A DNA stretch of 47,048 bases, from positions 1-47,048 of the forward strand of contig JAKFWF010000068.1 of the NCBI GenBank assembly GCA_021730785.1. The letters are read 5' to 3'. Origin of the DNA: Hyphomicrobiaceae bacterium (GTDB lineage: Bacteria > Pseudomonadota > Alphaproteobacteria > Rhizobiales > Hyphomicrobiaceae). Under the pieces are notes generated by a model that worked only from the letters and a program-made list of their open reading frames with translations, was not told where the DNA came from and ran no database searches. Shown piece after piece: positions 8,155 through 15,109 of the stretch; the stretch's first letter is position 1; each line of letters opens with the position of its first letter. The translations under genes were made by a program, and so were the position numbers.

Positions 8155-8925
8155 ATGGTAACGACCACACCCGCACTGGACCTCACGCCGCGACGCCAGG
8201 GAGCAGTCGGTTTGGCGCTGGCCTTTGGCGTAATCACAGCTTGGCTTGGCGTGCACGTCGCGGCGGTGTTCTTCTTTCCGTGGGCGCAGCTGGGTGTAGT
8301 GGGTGCAATTGCCGCAGTACTGGTGCAGACTTGGCTGTGCGTTGGGTTGTTCATCGTTGCGCACGATTGCATGCACGGCTCGCTCGTTCCGTTCCGCCCG
8401 CTGTGGAACCGGATCATCGGGCAGGTGTGCCTCGCGCTCTATGCCTGCTTCAATTACCAGGCACTGAACCCGAAGCACCATCTGCATCACCGCCACGCCG
8501 GCACGGGCGGTGATCCCGATTTCCACGACCTGCACCCGCACCGCTTCTGGCCCTGGTATCTGAAGTTCTTTGGCGAGTACTTCACCTGGGGGCAGTTGGG
8601 GTGCCTGGCGGTCATGAATTGGACCTACATTCTGGTGCTGGGCGCACCGGTGCAGAACGTGCTGCTGTTCTGGGCGGCACCTGCAATCCTGTCGTCGCTG
8701 CAGCTGTTCACGTTCGGCACTTACCTGCCGCACGTGCCGGCCGACCCGAGGTTTCCAGATCGGCACAATGCCCGCAGCAACGACTATCCGGTGTGGCTGT
8801 CGCTGCTGACGTGCTTCCACTTCGGCTACCACCACGAGCATCATCTCTACCCCGGCGTGCCCTGGTGGCGGCTGCCTGCGGCACGTGCGGCGCGGCGAGC
8901 CCAGGGGCCGGGTCATGGCGCTTGA
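8155..8925 (+). CDS. crtW: Beta-carotene 4-ketolase CrtW
   Basis: A 256-residue membrane di-iron ketolase of the fatty-acid-desaturase superfamily. The three histidine boxes are HDCMHG (70-75), HHLHHRH (108-114) and HHEHHLYP (about 227-234), all intact and with CrtW spacing. It oxidises C4 and C4' of beta-ionone rings, giving echinenone then canthaxanthin. No crtZ hydroxylase is seen, so astaxanthin is not predicted. The ATG at 8155 is chosen over a TTG at 8146 that abuts the previous stop. The 3' end overlaps the methyltransferase start by 11 bases. Confidence 0.93.
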   Translation: MVTTTPALDLTPRRQGAVGLALAFGVITAWLGVHVAAVFFFPWAQLGVVGAIAAVLVQTWLCVGLFIVAHDCMHGSLVPFRPLWNRIIGQVCLALYACFNYQALNPKHHLHHRHAGTGGDPDFHDLHPHRFWPWYLKFFGEYFTWGQLGCLAVMNWTYILVLGAPVQNVLLFWAAPAILSSLQLFTFGTYLPHVPADPRFPDRHNARSNDYPVWLSLLTCFHFGYHHEHHLYPGVPWWRLPAARAARRAQGPGHGA

Positions 8926-9406
8926 CCTGACCGTGCGGCCGAACGCCGTGCCCTGGCCGCCGCTGCTCTATCTGCTGGCGATCGCCGCCGCGGTGGCCTT
9001 GAACCGCCTGCTGCCGACGGCCGACATCGTGCCGCTGGGTCTGCAGACGCTGCTGCACGTGAAGGGCAGCATCACGTTTGCTATCGGTGCAACGATCGAT
9101 ATCTGGGCCATGGTGACGATGCTGCGGGCCAAGGCCAATATCCGCCCCGATCGGGCAGCAACGGCGCTGGTGACGCACGGCCCGTTCCGCTTCACCCGCA
9201 ACCCGATCTATCTCGGCAACACGATTCTGATGATCGGCGCGGCATCGGCCTTCGGCAACATGTGGCTGATCCCTATGGGGCTGCTGGCGGCGGTCGCCGT
9301 GCATCATCTTGCGATCCTGCGCGAAGAAGCACACTTGGCCGCCAGATTCGGCGATCCATGGCAGCGGTATGCGGCCATCACGCCGCGCTGGATCGGGCCG
9401 CTTTGA
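8915..9406 (+). CDS. Small membrane methyltransferase (isoprenylcysteine/phospholipid methyltransferase-like)
   Basis: A 163-residue protein with about four hydrophobic segments and the C-terminal ICMT/PEMT signature: VTHGPFRFTRNPIYLGN, then an EEAHLAARFGDPWQRYAA region that binds S-adenosylmethionine. Members methylate prenylcysteine, phosphatidylethanolamine or other lipophilic acceptors at the membrane. Here it starts inside the last codons of crtW and is therefore probably translationally coupled to it. A carotenoid or isoprenoid acceptor is an inference. It ends 7 bases before the convergent crtB stop. Confidence 0.8.
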   Translation: MALDLTVRPNAVPWPPLLYLLAIAAAVALNRLLPTADIVPLGLQTLLHVKGSITFAIGATIDIWAMVTMLRAKANIRPDRAATALVTHGPFRFTRNPIYLGNTILMIGAASAFGNMWLIPMGLLAAVAVHHLAILREEAHLAARFGDPWQRYAAITPRWIGPL

Positions 9407-9413
9407 GGTTCGC

Positions 9414-10367
9414 TTAGCGCCCGTCCGTACCCAGCCCCGGCATGGTCCACAGGCCGTCGCGCGGCGGTGGGGTCTTGATGGCGCGTGAGGCGTGCGCCCG
9501 CCCGATCGACACGATTGCGAGGAAGGCTTGCGCCATCTTGCCCCGGTGGCTGACGCCGGCGCGGCTGTCCCAGGCGCGGGCGCCGCGCTGGCGCACCACG
9601 AAGCCGATCTGGCGGTAGATGCGCCGTGCGGCCGCAATGGCCCAGGCGGCGCGGATCGGCAGGTGGGGCAGGCCATAGCGCGCCGAGAGGTAATAGCGGT
9701 CTGCTTCGTTGAGCAGCCGCTTGGTGACCGCGAACACGGCATCGCGATTGGCCGGGTCGGCGATCGCGGCGCCGCCGCTGAGACCCGCCTCGCTGAGCCA
9801 GTCGGCTGGCAGATAGACGCGGCCGGCCAGCGCATCGGGGATGACGTCGCGGGCGATGTTGGTCAGCTGGAACGCGATGCCGAGGTCGGATGCGCGGTTG
9901 AGCGTCGCTTGATCGCGTACGCCCATGATCATCGCCATCATCACGCCGACGACGCCCGCCACGTGATAGCAGTAGGACAGCGTATCGTCGGCGGTCTGGT
10001 AGTGGCGGCCTTCGACGTCCATGCGGAAGCCCTCGATCAGTTCGAGGGGGTGGCGCGCCGGGATCTCGTGCTTGGCCACTACGCGCGCGAGCGCCTGGAA
10101 CACGGGGTGGTCGGCATCGCCCTTGATCGCCGCGATCGTCTGCGCGGTGATACGGGCGAGGCGCACCTCGGCCGGCTCTGTGACTGTGGCGGGCGCCCGA
10201 TTGAAGCCCAACTCCTGCCCGTCGATCTCGTCGTCGCAGTGCCGGCACCACGCATACAACATGTAGGCCGACGCCCGCGTGTCGTTGTCGAACAAGCGGG
10301 CGGCACCAGCGAAGCTCTTCGAGCCCTTCTCGATCAACTGCCGGCTGTGTTCGACGATTGTGTCCAT
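9414..10367 (-). CDS. crtB: Phytoene synthase CrtB
   Basis: A 317-residue squalene/phytoene synthase family enzyme that joins two GGPP to phytoene. Both aspartate-rich motifs are seen: YAWCRHCDDEID near residues 38-49 and QLTNIARDVIPDA near residue 170. The YCYHVAGVVG segment of the active-site pocket is also present. It is the last gene of a leftward unit epmA-epmB-crtY-crtB, 8 bases downstream of the crtY stop. The C-terminal 20 or so residues, after the last conserved helix, are variable in the family. Confidence 0.95.
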   Translation of the reverse strand: MDTIVEHSRQLIEKGSKSFAGAARLFDNDTRASAYMLYAWCRHCDDEIDGQELGFNRAPATVTEPAEVRLARITAQTIAAIKGDADHPVFQALARVVAKHEIPARHPLELIEGFRMDVEGRHYQTADDTLSYCYHVAGVVGVMMAMIMGVRDQATLNRASDLGIAFQLTNIARDVIPDALAGRVYLPADWLSEAGLSGGAAIADPANRDAVFAVTKRLLNEADRYYLSARYGLPHLPIRAAWAIAAARRIYRQIGFVVRQRGARAWDSRAGVSHRGKMAQAFLAIVSIGRAHASRAIKTPPPRDGLWTMPGLGTDGR

Positions 10368-10375
10368 GGTCGAGG

Positions 10376-11584
10376 CTAGCCCAACTGCGGCTTGGTGGCA
10401 CGCTGCTTGGACGCGAATTTCCAGGATGACGCCTCGCTCAGGCAGGCAATCGCGCGGCCGAACTTCACGGGCGGCTTGGTTGCCATGACGGCCATCAGCA
10501 TGGCGATGTCGGTGTTGCGCAGCGCGCCCGCATAGAACCGCTCGATCATCGCGGTCGGGAGTTTCGCATAGAAGCGGTCGAGGATGCGGACGCGGCCAGC
10601 GGGAGCAGCGGCGAGGAACATCGAGCGATTGAGCAGGCGGAAGATCGCCTGGGTTTTCCAGGTCTCGCGCGAGCGCTTCTCGATCAGCCGGGCGACGGCC
10701 TCCGACTTCAGCTCGGGCGCGCGGGCCAACTCTTCGGCGAGGCGCACGGCGTTGGGGAAGCTATAGCCGGTGGTCGCATGGAACAACCACGCACGCAGGC
10801 CCGAGCGTGGGATATCCCGACCCATGGTGCGCCAATGCAGGTCGATGTCGCCGGCGAGCGTGATCGGCAGCACACCGGCTTCGCGCCGGATGATCCGCTT
10901 GACCTTCCAGCCCTGGGCTGCGGCATACGCTTCAACGCCCTGCGCGAGGCGGTCGGGATCGAGGTCGGCGGTGTCGCTGTAATAGGTATCCTCGATCAGC
11001 AGGCGGGTCGCCGAGAACGGCAGTGTGTAGACGAAGCGATAGCCGTCGGTCTGCGGCACCGTCGCGTCCATGATGATCGGATGCGCCTGGCCGTGCGGGC
11101 CGTCGGTTTCGATTTCGAGGCCGACGAATTTCTGGAAGCCGAGCGCCAGCGGCTGTTCCTGCAGGGCGCCGCGGCCGTCGATGACGAGCGGCACCTCGAG
11201 CGTCGCGCCGTCGGCCATCGTCACCCCGTTCGGTTGCACGTCGCTGACCGGGCAGTTCAGGCGCACCGATGGCCCGATCAGCTCCATGGCAACCGCGTGC
11301 AGGCGCTCCGACGACACGGACGCGTAGCCGGTTTCGAGTACGCGCCGGCCGCTGGGGAACCGCACCTCTTGCCGGGGCCAACTGGCGATCACCAGCGGCG
11401 CGATCCACGCGCGCTGGGCAGGCGTCAGATCGGTTTCATGGAACGACCAGGTGTGATTGGCGCCAAGCGTCGGCCCCTGTTCCAGCACCAGCATTGGGCT
11501 GTCGGGGCGCTCGGCGTGCAGCTTCAAGGCGATCAGCACGTTGGCGAGCCCGCCCCCCACCAGGATTCCTCGCGCATTGGTCAT
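10376..11584 (-). CDS. crtY: Lycopene beta-cyclase CrtY
   Basis: A 402-residue lycopene cyclase of the CrtY type. It has an N-terminal nucleotide-binding region GILVGGGLANVLIALKL, then ANHTWSFHETDL, VIDGRGA, and a PFSATRLLIEDTYYSD segment. The C-terminal part shows LFHATTGYSFPNAVRLAE and RFYAG(A)L, family hallmarks. It makes beta-carotene from lycopene using reduced flavin. The ATG at 11584 overlaps the epmB stop as ATGA, so translation is probably coupled to epmB. An upstream in-frame start would lie within epmB and was not used. Confidence 0.95.
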   Translation of the reverse strand: MTNARGILVGGGLANVLIALKLHAERPDSPMLVLEQGPTLGANHTWSFHETDLTPAQRAWIAPLVIASWPRQEVRFPSGRRVLETGYASVSSERLHAVAMELIGPSVRLNCPVSDVQPNGVTMADGATLEVPLVIDGRGALQEQPLALGFQKFVGLEIETDGPHGQAHPIIMDATVPQTDGYRFVYTLPFSATRLLIEDTYYSDTADLDPDRLAQGVEAYAAAQGWKVKRIIRREAGVLPITLAGDIDLHWRTMGRDIPRSGLRAWLFHATTGYSFPNAVRLAEELARAPELKSEAVARLIEKRSRETWKTQAIFRLLNRSMFLAAAPAGRVRILDRFYAKLPTAMIERFYAGALRNTDIAMLMAVMATKPPVKFGRAIACLSEASSWKFASKQRATKPQLG

Positions 11585-12657
11585 GGGCGTTCCTCGTCCG
11601 TGCAGGCGCCGCACTCGGTATAGACGTGTTCGAGGCCCTCGTAGTCGGTGATTGTGTAGCCGCCCTCACGGGGCGCGAGGTAGGCCGGTCCGATCGGCAT
11701 CTTGCCGTGCCCGCCCGGCACCTCCATGACGTATGTGGGTTGGGCAAGGCCAGAGAGCCTACCGCGCAACTGCCGCATGAGCGCCTGTCCCTCTGCGATC
11801 CCCGTGCGGAAGTGGGCCGTGCCGGGGGCGCGATCCAGGTGGTGCAGGTAGTAGGGCTTGATGCGGGCTTCGACGAAGGCCCGCATCAGGGCATCGAGCG
11901 TTGCTGCGTCGTCATTGACGCCCTTGAGGAGTACACTCTGGCTCACCATCACGATGCCACGGTCGACGAGGCGGGCGCAGGCGGCACGGGCCTCAGGGCT
12001 TAGTTCGCGCGGGTGGTTTGCATGCAGGGCGACATATACGGCCTGCGTCGGTGATTTCAGGGCATCGGCCAAATCATCCGTGACGCGCTCTGGCGAGACC
12101 ACCGGCACGCGCGTGTGCCAGCGCAGAACCTTGACGTGCGGGATCGTCGATAGCGCGAGGGTGACCTCGCGAATGCGGCGGGCGGAGAGCACCAGCGGAT
12201 CGCCGCCGGTCATGATCACTTCCCAGAGGGCCGGCGTAGCGCGGATGTAGGCCAGGGCCTCGGCCAATTCGTGGGCGCTAAGCGAAGCGCCAAACTCGGG
12301 GCCAACCGTTTCGCGCCGGAAGCAGTAGCGGCAGTAGACCGGGCATATGTGCGCAAGCTTCAGCAGGGCGCGATCGGGATAACGATGGACAATACCCTTG
12401 ACGGGACTGTGGGGGGCATCTCCCGTCGGATCGGCGATCTCGTCGGTCCAGGCTTCGAGCTCGCGGATGTCGGGGATGAACTGGCGAGCGATCGGGTCAT
12501 AAGCGTCGGCCGGATCGATCGACAGGGCAACCGCGGGTGTTACCGCCACGGCATAGCGGGCAGCTACGCGCTGCAGCTCAGGCAAACGAGTATCGTTCAC
12601 CAAGCCGGCTGCGGCAAGGGCTTCGGCTGTCACAAAGGGGCGTGCGGCAGACGTCAT
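11581..12657 (-). CDS. epmB: EF-P (R)-beta-lysylation enzyme EpmB, lysine 2,3-aminomutase-like
   Basis: A 358-residue radical SAM protein of the lysine 2,3-aminomutase family. The Fe-S binding triad is C105-x3-C109-x2-C112 in CPVYCRYCFRRE. The segment VIMTGGDPLV and the LHANHPREL motif are family signatures. EpmB makes (R)-beta-lysine, which EpmA attaches to elongation factor P. The shorter length compared with catabolic KamA enzymes and the neighbours epmA and efp support the EpmB assignment. It starts 6 bases after the epmA stop and overlaps the crtY start by ATGA. Confidence 0.92.
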   Translation of the reverse strand: MTSAARPFVTAEALAAAGLVNDTRLPELQRVAARYAVAVTPAVALSIDPADAYDPIARQFIPDIRELEAWTDEIADPTGDAPHSPVKGIVHRYPDRALLKLAHICPVYCRYCFRRETVGPEFGASLSAHELAEALAYIRATPALWEVIMTGGDPLVLSARRIREVTLALSTIPHVKVLRWHTRVPVVSPERVTDDLADALKSPTQAVYVALHANHPRELSPEARAACARLVDRGIVMVSQSVLLKGVNDDAATLDALMRAFVEARIKPYYLHHLDRAPGTAHFRTGIAEGQALMRQLRGRLSGLAQPTYVMEVPGGHGKMPIGPAYLAPREGGYTITDYEGLEHVYTECGACTDEERP

Positions 12658-12663
12658 GCCCTC

Positions 12664-13722
12664 TCATGTGCCCGGTTCCGCGAGTGGCGTCCAGAGTATG
12701 TGGTCGATCGCCGGTGCGCCGGTCGCGAGCATCACGAGCCGATCGAAGCCTAGCGCACACCCTGCGGCCGGGGGCATCAGGGCCAGGGCCGCAAGAAAGT
12801 CCTCGTCGATTGGATAGCGCTCGCCATGGACGCGGGCCTTCTCGGCCATTTCCGCTTCGAAGCGTCGGCGCTGCTCCACCGGGTCGGTCAGCTCGCCGAA
12901 GCCGTTGGCGAGTTCGACGCCGCAGACATACAACTCGAAGCGCTCGGCGACGGTGCTATCGGATGGTGCCGGACGGGCCAGGGCTGCCTCATGCGTCGGG
13001 TACTCGCACAATATCGTCGGCGTACCGATGCCGAGGTGGGGCTCGATTTTGCCGGCGAGGATGCGCGAGAAGATATCGGACCAGGTATCGTCGGCCGCAG
13101 TCGTGATGCCGATCGCTGCGGCAGCGCGCTGGAACCGATCGCGGCAGGGCTTTGCGCCGTCGAACATGTCACGCAACGTGAGCCCGGCATGGCGCGCGAA
13201 CGCCTGATCAAGCGTGCAGGGGGTTGCCGCCGCGGCGGGCGTGCAACTCCGCTCCCGGTGGGACCAGGTGGCGTGCGCCGTGACGCCCGCTGCAATGCTT
13301 AGGATCGCGGCGCAATCCGCCCACAACGCCTCGTAGGGAGCCCCTGCACGATACCACTCCAGCATGGTGAATTCCGACGCATGCAACGGGCCGCGTTCGC
13401 GGTTGCGAAACACGGGTGCGAACGTGAAAATGCTGGTCTCGCCGGCGGCCAGCAGCTTTTTGCAGGCGAACTCCGGCGACGTGTGCAGATAGAGCGTCGA
13501 GGCCGCAAGGTCGGTGCCGGTCAACGTGGTCTTGAACGCATGCAGGTGGGCTTCATTGCCGGGCGACACCTGCAGGCAGCCGGTATCGACTTCGACAAAC
13601 CCCTGTGCCTCGAACCAGGCGCGGATCGCCGTCTTGATGCGGTTGCGCGCGAGCAGCAGCGGGCGGCGATCGGCATGCCGCGCCGGGGTCCACCAGGGGG
13701 ATGCGGGCGGGATTATCGGCAT
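12664..13722 (-). CDS. epmA: EF-P lysine ligase EpmA (PoxA/GenX, lysyl-tRNA synthetase-like)
   Basis: A 352-residue class II aminoacyl-tRNA-synthetase paralogue without the anticodon-binding domain. Visible motifs are FVEVDTGCLQVSPGNEAHLHAF, the motif-2 like stretch FRNRERGPLHASEFTMLEW, and GFDRLVMLATG (motif 3). It attaches (R)-beta-lysine to Lys34 of EF-P. The ATG at 13722 is chosen because the following PASPWWTPARHADRRPLLLARN matches the family N-terminus; a long open extension upstream is antisense to efp and is not coding. It is divergent from efp, with 135 bases between. Confidence 0.92.
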   Translation of the reverse strand: MPIIPPASPWWTPARHADRRPLLLARNRIKTAIRAWFEAQGFVEVDTGCLQVSPGNEAHLHAFKTTLTGTDLAASTLYLHTSPEFACKKLLAAGETSIFTFAPVFRNRERGPLHASEFTMLEWYRAGAPYEALWADCAAILSIAAGVTAHATWSHRERSCTPAAAATPCTLDQAFARHAGLTLRDMFDGAKPCRDRFQRAAAAIGITTAADDTWSDIFSRILAGKIEPHLGIGTPTILCEYPTHEAALARPAPSDSTVAERFELYVCGVELANGFGELTDPVEQRRRFEAEMAEKARVHGERYPIDEDFLAALALMPPAAGCALGFDRLVMLATGAPAIDHILWTPLAEPGT

Positions 13723-13857
13723 GCACGCACACCGGCACACGGGCCCCCTTGGCCTCCATGACAGAACGGAGTATGACCCGCAGCTAAATCTACAGCCACG
13801 GTCGGCGCGCCGCCCGCATCCTCGACGGGGATTTGGCGCTGAACCAGGAGACACCTT
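13723..13857. promoter_or_regulatory. Divergent epmA/efp control region
   Basis: A 135-base gap between epmA (leftward) and efp (rightward). AGGAG at 13846-13850 is a strong Shine-Dalgarno, seven bases before the GTG start of efp, and decides that start. No clear Shine-Dalgarno precedes epmA. No convincing sigma-70 hexamers were recognised on either strand. Confidence 0.4.
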
Positions 13858-14427
13858 GTGACCAAAGTCATCGCTAGCTCGATCCGCAAGGGCAATGTGC
13901 TTGATCTCGATGGCAAACTCGCCGTCGTCATGCACGCCGAGAACATCCATCCCGGCAAGGGGACGCCGGTGACGCACCTGGAAATGCGCCGCATCGCCGA
14001 TGGCGTCAAGGTGACCGAGCGTTACCGCACGACCGACCAGGTCGAGCGCGCCTACCTCGATGAGCAGGACCTGAATTATCTCTACGAGGACGAGCAGGGC
14101 TTCGTATTCATGCACCCGGAGTCGTTCGAGCAGGTGACGGTGTCGAAGGACGTGATCGGCGACCAGAGCATTTATCTTCAGGAAAACATGAAGTGCTCGG
14201 TCAGTCTGTTCGACGGCAATCCGGTGGCGATCGAACTGCCGGCCCGCGTCACACTCGAGATCGTCGAAGCCGACCCGGTGGTGAAGGGGCAGACGGCATC
14301 CTCGTCCTATAAGCCGGCGATCCTGTCGAACGGTGCGCGCATCATGGTGCCGCCGCACATCGGTACCGGCACGCGCGTGGTGGTCTCGATCGCCGACGGC
14401 ACCTACGTCGAACGCGCCAAGGACTGA
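13858..14427 (+). CDS. efp: Translation elongation factor P
   Basis: A 189-residue EF-P with KOW-like N-terminal and two OB-fold domains. The modification loop reads HPGKG, with Lys34 present, which is the residue lysylated by EpmA. The C-terminal [18 protein letters not shown] and [10 protein letters not shown] segments are typical. EF-P relieves ribosome stalling at polyproline. The GTG start is supported by AGGAG seven bases upstream. epmA and epmB lie divergently next to it, so substrate and modifying enzymes are encoded together. Confidence 0.97.
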   Translation: MTKVIASSIRKGNVLDLDGKLAVVMHAENIHPGKGTPVTHLEMRRIADGVKVTERYRTTDQVERAYLDEQDLNYLYEDEQGFVFMHPESFEQVTVSKDVIGDQSIYLQENMKCSVSLFDGNPVAIELPARVTLEIVEADPVVKGQTASSSYKPAILSNGARIMVPPHIGTGTRVVVSIADGTYVERAKD

Positions 14428-14475
14428 GGCTCGGCGCCGGTTACCCCGCCAACCGCCCTATACAAGAAGAAATGC

Positions 14476-14502
14476 CCCCGCCTCTCTGGTCGAGAAGCGG
14501 GG
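14476..14502 (+). terminator. Hairpin after efp, possible terminator
   Basis: CCCCGC-C-TCTC (14476-14486) pairs with GAGA-A-GCGGGG (14492-14502) around a 5-base loop, with one mismatch. It lies 49 bases after the efp stop. No U-tract follows, so intrinsic termination is uncertain. Confidence 0.4.
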
Positions 14503-14620
14503 TGCAAGGTCGCAGTTGGGAGTGTCAGGTCAAAGGCAGTGTCGTCGAAAGGGAGGCCGGATTAGGCGCCGGCCACGCCAGGTCAGTCTATTGGAAACTC
14601 TCAGCGGCAGTAGAGGCTCA

Positions 14621-14785
14621 CTAGAACACGTGTTGGGTCCAGGAAGTGGGCACTGCCTTCGCAGCGTGGGCATTGGTCAGCGATCCGATCAGCAGGCCGC
14701 AGGCGGTCGCAAAGCAGAGAAATGCCGCAAGCTTTGCCCATGACCACTTCTTGCCATCCATTTTGTGTGCTGCTTGAAGATCCAT
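14621..14785 (-). CDS. Small secreted or membrane peptide, 54 residues
   Basis: A short gene not matched to any family I recognise. It starts at ATG 14785 with GGGGAGG about 10 bases upstream, an excellent Shine-Dalgarno, and ends at TAG. The N-terminus carries lysines and tryptophans (DGKKWSWAKL), then a hydrophobic core of about 17 residues ending in SLTNAHA. That is a plausible signal-peptidase site, leaving a mature peptide of only about 13 residues (AKAVPTSWTQHVF); uncleaved, it would be a single-span membrane protein. It stands alone, antisense to neighbouring transcription, behind a palindrome-rich control region. Function unknown. Confidence 0.6.
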   Translation of the reverse strand: MDLQAAHKMDGKKWSWAKLAAFLCFATACGLLIGSLTNAHAAKAVPTSWTQHVF

Positions 14786-14811
14786 ATTCGTGCGACCTCC
14801 CCACCGCGATC

Positions 14812-14866
14812 ATCAGTTATCCGTTTTGTAACTGATAAGCACTCGTTAGTCTAACCTAACTGTCAA
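14812..14866 (-). promoter_or_regulatory. Palindromic control region of the 54-residue peptide gene
   Basis: On the minus strand a perfect -35 hexamer TTGACA (complement of 14861-14866) is followed by GTTAG-A-CTAAC (14845-14855). Further down is ATCAGTTA-N9-TAACTGAT (14812-14819 with 14829-14836), a perfect 8-bp inverted repeat. Both palindromes lie between the -35 and the Shine-Dalgarno, where a repressor would block transcription. No good -10 at 16-18 bases was found. The stretch is markedly AT-richer than its surroundings. Confidence 0.5.
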
Positions 14867-14876
14867 GCAGTCTTAA

Positions 14877-14905
14877 TTGCCCAATCGTGAATTTAATACT
14901 CTATT
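14877..14905 (+). promoter_or_regulatory. Possible promoter for the cytochrome gene
   Basis: TTGCCC (14877-14882), a 17-base AT-rich spacer, then TCTATT (14900-14905) on the plus strand. It lies about 200 bases before the cytochrome start and back to back with the peptide-gene control region. Hexamers match the consensus only partly. Confidence 0.3.
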
Positions 14906-15109
14906 AATGCTTGCCCCATGACCGAGGGACGGTACTCCGGCCCGGCGACCAGGCTGTCCACCAGTGCAATGCGCCGCGCGCTGCAGGCGGTCGCATCCCT
15001 CGACTGTGCGCCGGCAATTGTAGTGGCGGCGATCTAGCCGGCCGGCACGCCCGCGGCTATAGGATTGGCGCAGGCCGATGACCTGTGGCTCCGAGGGGTT
15101 GTGTTGATA

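Noticed and set aside
7273-8916. 547-codon minus-strand frame antisense to the permease and crtW
   Set aside because: Low-complexity Arg/Gln/His composition with no domain; the three CrtW histidine boxes are on the plus strand.
14918-15037. 39-codon plus-strand frame between the peptide-gene control region and the cytochrome gene
   Set aside because: No Shine-Dalgarno precedes its ATG, and the composition looks random. A leader peptide cannot be excluded but is not supported.
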